Shown: piece after piece, positions 40,694 to 48,937 of the stretch
Layout of the letters: every line of letters begins with the position of its first letter
Numbering within the stretch: position 1 is the stretch's first letter
From: Streptomyces sp. NRRL S-244
GTDB taxonomy: Bacteria > Actinomycetota > Actinomycetes > Streptomycetales > Streptomycetaceae
Assembly: GCF_000717915.1 (NCBI RefSeq)
Contig: NZ_JOCX01000026.1
Coordinates: 5,821 to 69,820, forward strand
Direction: 5' to 3'
Length of the DNA stretch: 64,000 nt
Notes under the pieces: model-generated
Databases searched by the model: none
What the model was told of the DNA's origin: nothing
The model's input: the letters and a program-made list of their open reading frames with translations, nothing else
Made by a program: the position numbers and the translations under genes

Positions 40694-41062
40694 TTACGGG
40701 CGATTGAGGGTGATGGAGTTGATCGGCCCGAGGTCCGCGTAGACGCCCGAGCCCTCGGGGATGGGGGAACCGCAGTTCTTGCCGTCGTAGCCGGTGCACA
40801 GGCTCGCGGTGGCCCCGCCGTACTGGTTGTTGAGGACCCAGTGGCGGCCGTACTGGTTGCTCAGGTTGTGGGCTCCGTAGCTGGTGAAGATGTGGCTCGG
40901 CTTGACGGCCGGGTCCTGGTCCTGCGGGTAGATGCAGACCGAACCGTACGGACAGCCGGCCCAGTCGTCGGCGGGCCTCGCGTCGGCCGAGCCGCTCAGT
41001 GCCACGACGGCCGCAGCGGCGGTGGCGAGCGCGGCGGCGCCGCGGATCATCTTGCGCATCAT
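40694..41062 (-). CDS. Secreted peptidase inhibitor I36-like protein
   Basis: A 122-aa protein starting MMRKMIRGAAALATAAAAVVALSGSADA, a Sec signal peptide. The mature part begins DDWAGCPYGSVCIYPQDQD and has a later Cys pair (SLCTGYDGKNCGSP). The opening CPxGxVCIY and the size agree with Streptomyces I36-type secreted inhibitor/beta-gamma-crystallin-like proteins. GGGGGAC precedes the ATG at 41062. It lies upstream of the WD40 gene but is separated from it by a hairpin, so it is probably monocistronic. The inhibitory function is inferred from family only. Confidence 0.72.
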   Translation of the reverse strand: MMRKMIRGAAALATAAAAVVALSGSADARPADDWAGCPYGSVCIYPQDQDPAVKPSHIFTSYGAHNLSNQYGRHWVLNNQYGGATASLCTGYDGKNCGSPIPEGSGVYADLGPINSITLNRP

Positions 41063-41364
41063 GTCCCCCTGTTGGGTTGCCTCGGTGTCCAGGCGTGCTG
41101 ACGTCTTCAGACTTGCCCGGCGGCCCGCGGGGGTCGACGGGTTTCCCGTCGCCCATCGGCGGGCCCGGCCGGGAAACCCTCCCTGACCTGCCCGGTCGCC
41201 GGACCGAGGGCAACCGTCACCGGTGGTCACCGGCCGGCTCCCGTCCGGCGCCGTGATGTCGTCCTCCCCGATGGCGCGCAGAATTGAGGGGGCAGCCCGT
41301 GCCCGCCGCGCGGGCGCCGGTCAGCCACGCGCGCGGAGAGACGCGCGCAGAAGGGGGCCTGCCG

Positions 41365-43515
41365 ATGCCAGCGGACCGGCTGGGGGGCGCGGACGACCCC
41401 GGCCCGATCCGGTCCGAACCGGGGTCCTTGCTGGAACACGTGGTCGTGGCGGTCTTCGGCATCGACGGCGAGGACAGGGTCTGCTACTGGGGCCCCGGAG
41501 CGCAGAACCTCTTCGGCCACGAGGCCGGGTCGGTGCTGACCCGGCCCGCGGCCGTCCTCTTCCCCGAGCCGGCCCCCGGCGACGGCCCCGGCGACGGCCC
41601 GGGCGACGCCCCCGGCGGCGGCTCGGGCACGGCCGCGCACCTCGCGGAGCGCGCCCGGACCCTCGGTTACTGGCGCGTACGGCTGCCCGCCCTCCACCGG
41701 GACGGCTCGGTGTTCGACTGCGGCTTCCGGGTCTTCCCGATGACCGGGGCCTCCGGTGCCTCCGTGGTCATCGGGCTGGCGAGCCGGGGCGACGAGCTGG
41801 ACCGGGTCAAGACCAACCTGTCCTTCCTCGACGCCCTCTTCGAGACCTGCCCGATCGGCCTGGTCATGCTGGACGAGGAGCTGCGCTACGTCCACCTCAA
41901 CCAGGCCCTGGCCGACATGGACGGGATCCCGCTCGACGCGCACCTGGGCCGCCGGATGGCGGACATCATGATCACCTCGGACGGCGGGGAATACCAGCGC
42001 ATGCTGCGCTCCGTGGCACAAGAGGGCCGGACCGTGATCGGGACCCTCGTGGGCCTGCGCACACCGGGCCACCCGGACCGCGACCAGGTGCGCTCGGTCA
42101 GCTTCTTCCCGCTCAGCGGCGCGGGCGACACCCGGCGCGGCGTGGGCGGACTGCTGCTGGACGTCACCGACCGCGAGCAGGCCATCCTGGAGGCCACGGC
42201 CGCCCGGCAGCGCCTGGCCCTGCTCGACCGGGCGGCGGCGCGCATCGGCACCACCCTGGACCTGAACACCACCGCGCGCGAGCTGGTCGGCGCGGTCGTC
42301 CCGGAGTTCTGCGACGCCTCCGTCGTCGAACTCGTGGAGTGGATGGACGAGAACGAGGCCTTCGACCCGACGCTTCCGGTGACCACGCGCCGGATCGCCT
42401 ACGGCACCACCCTCCCCGAACCCGCCGTCGAACTCGTCAGCGGTCTGGAGGAGGTCACGTACCCGCCAGGATCCAACATCCACCAGATGCTGAGCACGGG
42501 CCGCCCCGTCTGCTTCACGGTCGACGAGGACTTCGCCACCCGGACCGTGGTGCACCAGGAGCGCGCGCAGCTGCTGCTGGAGAGCGGGCTGACCTGCATC
42601 CTCATGGCACCGCTCATCGCGCGCGGCACGGTGCAGGGCATCGCCATGTTCGGCCGCTCCGCCGCCCGTCCGGCCTTCGCCGAGGAGGACCTCGGGCTCG
42701 CCGGCGAACTGGCCTCGCGGGCCGCCCTGTGCCTGGACAACGCCCGGCTGTACGGCAGGGTCCGGGACATCGCGCTCACGCTCCAGCGGGCCCTGCTGCC
42801 CAGCGCCCCCGCGGCGGGCCCGTACGTGGACATCAGCCACCGCTACCTGCCCGGCAGCCGCGGCACCGAGGTCGGCGGCGACTGGTACGACGCGATCACC
42901 CTGCCCGACGACCGGGTGGCCCTCGTCGTCGGCGACGTGATGGGACACGGCGTACCGGCCGCCGCGGCCATGGGCCGGCTGCGGATCACCGCGAAGACCC
43001 TCGCCCGGCACACCGCCGAGCCCGCGGCCCTGATCGAGGAACTCGACGCGTGCGCGCAGGAGGCCGGCATCGAGTGGGCGACCTTCCTGTACCTCCTGTA
43101 CGACCCCCACACCGGCCGCGCCCGCATCGCCAACGCCGGCCACCCGCCGCCCCTGGTACGGCACCGGGACGGGACCGTGCACGCCGTCGGCGACGTGCTC
43201 GGGGTCCCGCTCGGGGTGGGCGGCGTACCGTACCGGTCGGTCGAGATCGAGATTCCCGAGGGCGCCACCGTGGCCCTGTACACCGACGGCCTCGTGGAGG
43301 CCCGCGGCCAGGACATCGACACCGGCATCGACGCACTGCGCGATCAACTGCGGGCACCACTGGGCTCGTTGGAGGAGGGCGCCGACCGGATCCTCGCCAA
43401 CCTGCTGCCCGACACGGCGACCGACGACACGGTCCTGGTCCTCGCCCGGATCAGCGCGGTCCCCGGCCGCTCGCCGGGTACGGGAACCGGACCACCGCGC
43501 CGGGCGTCGTCCTAG
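41365..43515 (+). CDS. PAS-GAF-PP2C (SpoIIE) phosphatase
   Basis: A 716-aa signalling phosphatase. A first PAS (LEHVVVAVFGIDGEDRVCYWGPGAQNLFGHEAGSVL) is interrupted by a Gly/Asp/Pro repeat (GDGPGDGPGDAPGGG). A second PAS follows (LFETCPIGLVMLDEELRYVHLNQALADMDGIP). A GAF (DRAAARIGTTLDLNTTARELVGAVVPEFCDASVVELVE) and a complete SpoIIE domain follow (GGDWYDAITLPDDRVALVVGDVMGHGVPAAAAMG, NAGHPPPLV, LYTDGLVEARGQ, DDTVLVLARI). Such proteins usually dephosphorylate anti-sigma antagonists in sigma-B-like networks. ATG 41365 has GAAGGGGG upstream; the extension to 41284 is less likely. It is followed 41 bp later by the EEP gene. Confidence 0.9.
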   Translation: MPADRLGGADDPGPIRSEPGSLLEHVVVAVFGIDGEDRVCYWGPGAQNLFGHEAGSVLTRPAAVLFPEPAPGDGPGDGPGDAPGGGSGTAAHLAERARTLGYWRVRLPALHRDGSVFDCGFRVFPMTGASGASVVIGLASRGDELDRVKTNLSFLDALFETCPIGLVMLDEELRYVHLNQALADMDGIPLDAHLGRRMADIMITSDGGEYQRMLRSVAQEGRTVIGTLVGLRTPGHPDRDQVRSVSFFPLSGAGDTRRGVGGLLLDVTDREQAILEATAARQRLALLDRAAARIGTTLDLNTTARELVGAVVPEFCDASVVELVEWMDENEAFDPTLPVTTRRIAYGTTLPEPAVELVSGLEEVTYPPGSNIHQMLSTGRPVCFTVDEDFATRTVVHQERAQLLLESGLTCILMAPLIARGTVQGIAMFGRSAARPAFAEEDLGLAGELASRAALCLDNARLYGRVRDIALTLQRALLPSAPAAGPYVDISHRYLPGSRGTEVGGDWYDAITLPDDRVALVVGDVMGHGVPAAAAMGRLRITAKTLARHTAEPAALIEELDACAQEAGIEWATFLYLLYDPHTGRARIANAGHPPPLVRHRDGTVHAVGDVLGVPLGVGGVPYRSVEIEIPEGATVALYTDGLVEARGQDIDTGIDALRDQLRAPLGSLEEGADRILANLLPDTATDDTVLVLARISAVPGRSPGTGTGPPRRASS

Positions 43516-43556
43516 CGTGCGACGTGGGACGGTGAGCCGATCGGGAGCGGGGGCGC

Positions 43557-44549
43557 GTGGCCGAGCAGGGGGCGGGGCGCAGGCCCGGGCAGTGGTCGTG
43601 GTCGTGGCGCGGCCGGGGCCGCGTCCTCGCGGGGGCCGCGGTTCTCCTCGCCTGCCTGCTGGTCTTCCACGGCGTGGTGCCCGATGCACTGCCGGGCCGC
43701 CCCGGCAGCCTGCTCGAAACGTTCCTGCCCTGGCTCGGCCTGGCCGTCCCGGTCCTCGCCGCCCTGGCGCTGCCGCGCCGCTCGGCCGTGGCCGGGCTCG
43801 CTGCGCTGCTGCCCGCCGCCGCCTGGCTCGCCCTCTTCGGAGGCCACCTGCTCCCCGGCGGCGGCCGGGCACCCGATCTCCTCGCCGTCCAGCACAACGT
43901 CAGCGACGAGAACCCCGATCCGGCGGGCACCGCCCGCGCCCTGGCCGCCGCCGGCGCCGATCTCCTCGCGCTGGAGGAGCTGACGCCCGCCGCCGAGCCG
44001 GCGTACGCGGCGGTGCTGGCGCCGCAGTACCCGTACCACGCGGTGGCGGGCACGGTCGGACTCTGGTCGAAGCACCCGCTGGCGGACGTACGGCCGGTGG
44101 ACATCAGGCCGTCCGGCCTCGGTGAGGACTGGAACCGCGGACTGCGCGCCACCGCCCGCACGCCGCGGGGCGACGTCGCCGTGTACGTGGCGCACCTGCC
44201 CTCCGTACGCCTGAGCCCGACGCACGGTTTCGGCTCCGCACGCCGCGACGAGAGCGCCGCACTGCTCGGCGCCGCGATCGCCGCCGAGCCGACGGACCCG
44301 CTGATCCTGCTCGGGGACCTCAACAGCACCGTGGACGACCGCGGGCTGGACCCGGTCACCTCGCGCATGGACCCGCCGAGCCGGGACTTCGCGTTCAGCT
44401 GGCCCGCTTCGCTGCCGCTGGCCCGGATCGACCAGGTCATGACCCGCTCGGCGAGCGTCACGCGGATCCGGTCGCTGCCCGCGACGGGCAGCGACCACCT
44501 GCCCGTCGCCGCTCACATCACGTGGCGCGCGCGAGGACCAGCTCGGTGA
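43557..44549 (+). CDS. Endonuclease/exonuclease/phosphatase-fold membrane protein
   Basis: A 330-aa protein. Three N-terminal membrane helices (~23-105) are followed by an EEP domain: AVQHNVSDENP (metal site), LLALEELTPAAEPAY (E), DLNSTVDD (D-x-N) and SDHLPVAAHI (catalytic D-H). The architecture matches Streptomyces membrane-linked EEP proteins, which hydrolyse phosphodiester bonds of an unknown extracellular substrate. GTG 43557 is 41 bp from the PP2C stop. The C-terminus overlaps the ATP-grasp gene of the opposite strand by 32 bp (44518-44549). Confidence 0.85.
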   Translation: MAEQGAGRRPGQWSWSWRGRGRVLAGAAVLLACLLVFHGVVPDALPGRPGSLLETFLPWLGLAVPVLAALALPRRSAVAGLAALLPAAAWLALFGGHLLPGGGRAPDLLAVQHNVSDENPDPAGTARALAAAGADLLALEELTPAAEPAYAAVLAPQYPYHAVAGTVGLWSKHPLADVRPVDIRPSGLGEDWNRGLRATARTPRGDVAVYVAHLPSVRLSPTHGFGSARRDESAALLGAAIAAEPTDPLILLGDLNSTVDDRGLDPVTSRMDPPSRDFAFSWPASLPLARIDQVMTRSASVTRIRSLPATGSDHLPVAAHITWRARGPAR

Positions 44550-45387
44550 AGCGCCGCAGCCCGTCCTCGCTGTGGCCCAGGAACAGGTTGGGCTCCACCA
44601 GCTCCAGCTCCATCAGGACCGGCGCCCCGTCGTCCGCCGTCGCGATGTCCACCCGCGCGTACAGCAGGCCCCGCGACCCCGGTGCGGCCGCCAGGGCGGC
44701 CTCGGCCAGGGCCAGTTCGGCCGCGGACGGCCGGTGCGGCACCAGATCCGGATGCGGCACGCGGTCGTTGTCGACGCCCCCGACGTCGGTCAGCACCGGC
44801 CCCTTGCGCATCGCATGGCTGAAGGCGCCGCCGAGGAAGACCAGGGCCCGTTCGCCCTCGTCGATCCGGGCCAGGTACGGCTGCACCATCGCGGTCGATC
44901 CGGCCGCGTGGAGTGCCGCGATGTGCCCGGCGGCCGCCCCGTGGTGGTCCTGCGTGTACCGCGCGGTGTCGCGGGCGCCGGCCGAGACGGTCGGCTTGAC
45001 GACGAACTGGCCGTCCCCGGGCAGGACGACGGCCTCGCCGGGGACGATGAACCGGGTGGGCACGACGGGGACGCCGCGGCCGGCGAGCTCCCCGAGGTAC
45101 CGCTTGTCGGTGTTCCAGCGCACCAGAGCGGCCGGATTGTCGAGCCGCGTCGCGCCCTGCACCGCATCGGCCCAGGCCAGGTACTGCGGCCACCGCTCGG
45201 CATAGTCCCAGGTGGACCGTACGACCACGGCCGCGCACCGCGACCAGTCGAAGTGCGGGGCGTCCCAGGCCGCCGCCACCGCGTCGACCCCGCGGCCGCG
45301 CAGCGCCTCGAGCAACAGCGGCAGGTCGGAGTCCCAGGCCAGGCCCGGCTCCGACGTGGCCAGGGCCACTTTGATCGCTCCGGTCAT
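44518..45387 (-). CDS. ATP-grasp domain ligase
   Basis: A 289-aa protein with the three ATP-grasp regions: PAALVRWNTDKRYLGELAGRGVPVVPTRFI (ATP-binding start), FVVKPTVSAGARDTARY (phosphate-binding loop), and LLYARVDIATADDGAPVLMELELVEPNLFLGH (metal-binding D, E and N). This RimK/glutathione-synthetase-like fold forms amide or ester bonds with ATP. Several uncharacterised Streptomyces homologues exist; the substrate is unknown. ATG 45387 has GGGGAG at good spacing and overlaps the MazG-like stop (ATGA), so the two are translated together. It is convergent with the EEP gene. Confidence 0.85.
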   Translation of the reverse strand: MTGAIKVALATSEPGLAWDSDLPLLLEALRGRGVDAVAAAWDAPHFDWSRCAAVVVRSTWDYAERWPQYLAWADAVQGATRLDNPAALVRWNTDKRYLGELAGRGVPVVPTRFIVPGEAVVLPGDGQFVVKPTVSAGARDTARYTQDHHGAAAGHIAALHAAGSTAMVQPYLARIDEGERALVFLGGAFSHAMRKGPVLTDVGGVDNDRVPHPDLVPHRPSAAELALAEAALAAAPGSRGLLYARVDIATADDGAPVLMELELVEPNLFLGHSEDGLRRFTELVLARAT

Positions 45388-45740
45388 CGACAACTCCCCG
45401 TCTCTTCGCACGCGTCGTCCGCGTCTGCGGCGCCGCCCGGGGTCTCGACGCGCAGCAGGACGCCCCGCTCGTCCCGTACGTAGACGCGGTCGCGGTTCTT
45501 GGCCAGCTTCCGCTCCACCTCGGACTCCAGGTCGATGCCGTTCATCTCGGCGAGCGCCACGAGGTACAGGAGCACGTCCGCGAGCTCCTCGCCGAAGTCG
45601 GGCAGTTTCCTGCGCCAGGCGGTGAAGGCCTCCCCGACCTCGGCCGTCAGCAGCCCGAACTCCAGTGGCACGTCGGTGGTGTTGAAGCCCTTCGCGAGCT
45701 TGTTGTCCCAGGCGAGCTGCTGGGCCGAGCGGATGTCCAC
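45384..45740 (-). CDS. MazG-like nucleotide pyrophosphohydrolase
   Basis: A 118-aa all-alpha NTP-PPase: LEFGLLTAEVGEAFTAWRRK and FGEELADVLLYLVALAEMNGIDLESEVERKL contain the ExxE and ExxD magnesium ligands of the MazG fold. It hydrolyses non-canonical or damaged NTPs to NMP and pyrophosphate. The C-terminal ~35 residues (RVYVRDERGVLLRVETPGGAADADDACEETGSCR) are an acidic, Cys-containing extension without clear role. GTG 45740 has GGAGG 5 bp upstream. Its stop overlaps the ATP-grasp start, suggesting a functional pair. Confidence 0.88.
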   Translation of the reverse strand: MDIRSAQQLAWDNKLAKGFNTTDVPLEFGLLTAEVGEAFTAWRRKLPDFGEELADVLLYLVALAEMNGIDLESEVERKLAKNRDRVYVRDERGVLLRVETPGGAADADDACEETGSCR

Positions 45741-45784
45741 CGGTTCCTCCGGGCGTGCGTACGGGAGCTGGCTGCCCCGGCAGC

Positions 45785-46228
45785 CTAACGACCGGCGGAG
45801 CCCCCCGCCGGAGCCGGGGCCAGGCCGTCGGCGACCAGCCCGGCGAGGACCGCCTCGCCCAGGGCGTGCACCGCGGACTGCGGCCTGACCATCACCGTGA
45901 ACTCCTTGATCCGGCCGTCGTCGGCGAAGTGCAGCAGGTCGATGCCGTGGATCGCCTTGCCGTTCACCGTCGCCCGGAACAGCAGGATCTCCGACGGGGA
46001 CACGGAGCCGTCGACGCTCGTCTCGGCGCTTCCGGCGTACTGCCCGACGTAGTGGAAGTCCTCGAAGGTGCGCAGCAGCACCCCGAAGAGCCCCAGCACC
46101 ATCGGTCGCCCCTCGAACGGCGTGAACTTCACGGGGCTGTACAGGCGCACGTCCTCGGTGAACAGGGCCTCCAGGGCGCCGAGGTCACGGCTGTCGACGG
46201 CGGCGCGGAAGCGGTCTGCTGCGGTCAC
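45785..46228 (-). CDS. NTF2-like (SnoaL-type) protein
   Basis: A 147-aa cone-shaped NTF2 fold: MTAADRFRAAVDSRDLGALEALFTEDVRLYSPVKFTPFEGRPMVLGLF (N-terminal helices and pocket), then a sheet-rich part with GKAIHGIDLLHFADDGRIKEFTVMVRP. Family members are small-molecule binders, isomerases or stress proteins. GTG 46228 is used; no strong ribosome site was noticed. It is divergent from a PadR gene with TACTCA/TGAGTA arms in the 119-bp gap between their starts, so it is a plausible PadR target. Confidence 0.8.
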   Translation of the reverse strand: MTAADRFRAAVDSRDLGALEALFTEDVRLYSPVKFTPFEGRPMVLGLFGVLLRTFEDFHYVGQYAGSAETSVDGSVSPSEILLFRATVNGKAIHGIDLLHFADDGRIKEFTVMVRPQSAVHALGEAVLAGLVADGLAPAPAGGSAGR

Positions 46229-46249
46229 GGCTTCTCCCTGAGGGTCTTC

Positions 46250-46283
46250 TACTCATCAATGTGATTAGTCAGTTTCTTGAGTA
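46250..46283. promoter_or_regulatory. Possible PadR operator
   Basis: Inverted hexamers TACTCA (46250-46255) and TGAGTA (46278-46283) flank AT-rich DNA (AATGTGATTAGTCAG) between the divergent NTF2-like and PadR genes. PadR sites are typically AT-rich dyads; this is a candidate only. Confidence 0.4.
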
Positions 46284-46347
46284 TCATGCGAGGGGTGTCC
46301 GTGCACAGGGGCGACCCCGGAAACAGGGGCGGGAAGGAGGCGGTCCG

Positions 46348-46917
46348 ATGGCTTTGCGCCACGCCGTACTGGCGGCGCTGCTGGACGAGGAGCTGAGCGG
46401 GTACCAATTGGCGAAGGCCTTCGACCTCGGCGTCGCGAACTTCTGGCACGCGCTCCCGCAGCAGCTCTACGCCGAGCTGACCCGGCTGGAGCGGGACGGG
46501 CTGATCACGGGCCGGGAGGTGGTCCAGGACACCCGGCCCAACAAGCGTCTGTACACCGTCACCGGTGCCGGGCTCGCCGAGCTGGAGCGGTTCACCGCCT
46601 CCGCCACCAAGCCCTCCTCCATCCGCGACGACCTCGTCGTCAAGGTCCAGGCCGCCGACCACGTCGACACCGCGACGCTCATCGCGCAGCTCACCGAGCG
46701 CGCCGCCTTCGCCCGGGCCAAGGTCGACCTGTTCGGCGGCCTGCTGCGCGCCATGCGCCGCGACCGCTCCGAGGAGGACTTCCTGAGGTACGGCGAGCGC
46801 GTCGGCCCGTACCTGACCTGCCTGCGCGGTCTCGCCTTCGAGCAGGGCAACCGCGACTGGTGCGAGCGTACGATCGCGGTCCTGCGGGAGCGGGAGGCCG
46901 CCCGTGCCGCGCGCTGA
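46348..46917 (+). CDS. PadR family transcriptional regulator
   Basis: A 189-aa protein: MALRHAVLAALLDEELSGYQLAKAFDLGVANFWHALPQQLYAELTRLERDGLI is the PadR winged HTH. The C-terminal part (TDRSEEDF-type coil and YGERVGPYLTCLRGLAFEQGNRDWCERTI) is the Vir_act_alpha_C dimer region. ATG 46348 has GAAGGAGG 7 bp upstream, so the longer frame to 46261 is rejected. The downstream SGNH hydrolase starts within its 3' end (14-bp overlap). It probably represses itself and the divergent NTF2-like gene. Confidence 0.9.
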   Translation: MALRHAVLAALLDEELSGYQLAKAFDLGVANFWHALPQQLYAELTRLERDGLITGREVVQDTRPNKRLYTVTGAGLAELERFTASATKPSSIRDDLVVKVQAADHVDTATLIAQLTERAAFARAKVDLFGGLLRAMRRDRSEEDFLRYGERVGPYLTCLRGLAFEQGNRDWCERTIAVLREREAARAAR

Positions 46918-47692
46918 GCACCCGTACGCGCACCCGTACCTGCGGTACGTGGCCCTCGGCGACAGCCAGACCGAGGGGCTCGGGGACGGCGACGACACCA
47001 CCGGCCTGCGGGGGCTGGCCGACCGGCTCGCCGAGCACCTCGCGCTCCACGATCCCGGTGTCCGGTACGCCAACCTGGCCGTCCGCGGCCGGCTCGCCGG
47101 GCAGGTCCGTGCCGAGCAGCTCGCCCCCGCGCTCGCCCTGCGTCCCGACCTGGCCACCGTGGTCGCCGGGGTCAACGACGTGCTGCGGCCGCGGTTCGAC
47201 GCCGACGGGGTCGCCGGTCACCTGGAGGCGATGTTCGGCGCGCTCACCGCCCAGGGCGCCCGGGTCCTCACGCTGACCTTCCCGGACCTCGGGCGGATCA
47301 CCCCGCTCGCCCGTCCGCTCGCCCCGCGCGTCAGCGCCCTCAACGACCGGATCCGCACGGCCGCCGGGCGCCACGGCGTGCTCGTCGTCGAGACGGGACA
47401 CCATCCCGTGGTCACCGACCCCCGGCTGTGGAGCGCGGACCGGCTGCACGCCAGTCCGCTCGGCCACGAGCGGATCGCCGCCTCGCTCGCGGACGCCCTC
47501 GGCCTGCCGGGCAGCGACGACTCCTGGACGCACCCGCTGCCCCCCGACCGGGCGGCCCGCCCCCCGGTCGCCGCCGAACTGCGCTGGGCCGCCGCGTTCC
47601 TGGGGCCCTGGCTGGGCCGGCGCCTGCGCGGCCGCTCCTCGGGGGACGCCCGCACGGCCAAGCGCCCGCAGCTCCTGCCCGTGGTGCCTTAA
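46904..47692 (+). CDS. SGNH/GDSL hydrolase
   Basis: A 262-aa esterase of the SGNH type. Block I: YVALGDSQTEGLGDG (Ser nucleophile). Block III: VVAGVNDVLR (Asn). Block V: SADRLHASPLGHERI (Asp-x-x-His). No signal peptide; the C-terminal ~60 residues are basic. It resembles cytoplasmic SGNH lipases/acyl-esterases widespread in Streptomyces. GTG 46904 overlaps the end of padR by 14 bp, implying coupling. Its TAA stop overlaps the stop of the convergent LtrA gene. Confidence 0.88.
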   Translation: MPRAEHPYAHPYLRYVALGDSQTEGLGDGDDTTGLRGLADRLAEHLALHDPGVRYANLAVRGRLAGQVRAEQLAPALALRPDLATVVAGVNDVLRPRFDADGVAGHLEAMFGALTAQGARVLTLTFPDLGRITPLARPLAPRVSALNDRIRTAAGRHGVLVVETGHHPVVTDPRLWSADRLHASPLGHERIAASLADALGLPGSDDSWTHPLPPDRAARPPVAAELRWAAAFLGPWLGRRLRGRSSGDARTAKRPQLLPVVP

Positions 47693-48873
47693 GAGGTCGG
47701 CGCCGCCGCCAGGCGGCGGCGCTGGACCGCGCGCGCGTAGAAGAGGTGCGCGATCGCCTCGGCGGCCAGCAGCAGGACCACCAGCCACGGCGCGAGGTGC
47801 CCGGCGGCCCGGACCACGAGCAGCGGGATGCCGATTCCGGGAACGGCCCAGACGGCGACGGAGGCCGGCGGGCGGCCGTAGCGCAGCGCGATGGCGGCGT
47901 GGGCCGCGTGATACATGGCCAGGCCGCCGGCCAGGACCCACACCGCGCCGGTCGGCAGATGGGCGTGGTCGGCCTCCTCGACGGCGGTGGCCAGCCCGGC
48001 CGCCATGCACAGGACGCCCGCGGTCACGAAGAAGTGCAGGAAGCCGCCGACGTCGCGGGCGAGCAGGTAGGCCTGGCGGTCGTCGGCCCTGGCGAGCATC
48101 AGCTCGGCCGAGGTCGAGCCGAAGTCGAAGTACGACCACCAGAGCGCGGCGAGGAGCACGAAACCGAGGACGCCGACGATCCCGGCCCGCAGGGTCCAGG
48201 CGTGGTCGGCGGAGGTGACCAGCGCGATGACGGACTCGCCGAGCACGATGATGACGAAGAGGCCGACCCGCTCGACGATGTGCCCGGTGTCCAGCCGGGC
48301 GGGCAGCCCGCGCCCGCGCGCGCTGAGCAGCAGGACCATCTCGGCCGCGATGAGCACCGCCCACATGACGTACTGCCAGGGCGCGGGCACCGCTGCGGAG
48401 CCGGCCCACAGCAGGCCGGAGGCCAGGCAGTAGCTCAGCGGGCGCCAGCGCGGGACGCGCAGGGGTTCGGGGTACCTGGTGGCCGGCCACCACAGCCCGA
48501 GCAGCACCAGCCGGGTGCCGGCGTACCCGAGGGCGTAGACGGAGCCGCGGTCGGTGTCGGCCCCGGGCACGGCGCAGGCCATGACGGCGATGCAGAGCAT
48601 GGCCGACAGCATGAGCAGCCGGCGGCGGGCGCTGTTGTCGACGAAGAGGTTCGCCGAGACCATCAGGTTGATCCACAGCCACCAGGGCGGGAAGTAGAGC
48701 CCCAGGAACACGGCGAAGTCGCGCAGGCTCGGATCCCCGTGCAGTTGGTGGGCGAGCTGGGAGGCGAGCGCGACGAAGACGAGGTCGAGGAAGAGTTCGA
48801 GCCAGTCGGCGTGCCGCCCCTCCTCCGGGTGACCGACGTGGTCCGCCTCCGCGCCCGACTGGGGTGTGCTCAT
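47689..48873 (-). CDS. Low-temperature requirement protein A (LtrA) family membrane protein
   Basis: A 394-aa membrane protein with the LtrA signature near the N-terminus: HADWLELFLDLVFVALASQLAHQLHGDP. About ten TM helices follow, including LWWPATRYP, VERVGLFVIIVLGESVIALVTS and WWSYFDFGS. LtrA proteins are named from Listeria cold-growth mutants; the biochemical role is unknown. ATG 48873 has a weak GGCGGA upstream; a frame to 48963 also exists. It is convergent with the SGNH gene with a 4-bp TTAA overlap of stop codons. Confidence 0.86.
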   Translation of the reverse strand: MSTPQSGAEADHVGHPEEGRHADWLELFLDLVFVALASQLAHQLHGDPSLRDFAVFLGLYFPPWWLWINLMVSANLFVDNSARRRLLMLSAMLCIAVMACAVPGADTDRGSVYALGYAGTRLVLLGLWWPATRYPEPLRVPRWRPLSYCLASGLLWAGSAAVPAPWQYVMWAVLIAAEMVLLLSARGRGLPARLDTGHIVERVGLFVIIVLGESVIALVTSADHAWTLRAGIVGVLGFVLLAALWWSYFDFGSTSAELMLARADDRQAYLLARDVGGFLHFFVTAGVLCMAAGLATAVEEADHAHLPTGAVWVLAGGLAMYHAAHAAIALRYGRPPASVAVWAVPGIGIPLLVVRAAGHLAPWLVVLLLAAEAIAHLFYARAVQRRRLAAAPTS

Positions 48874-48937
48874 ACGTCCGCCCGGGTCCGTTCCGCCGCC
48901 CTCGCGGCCTGCTTCCCCGTATGACATCACGGTATGA

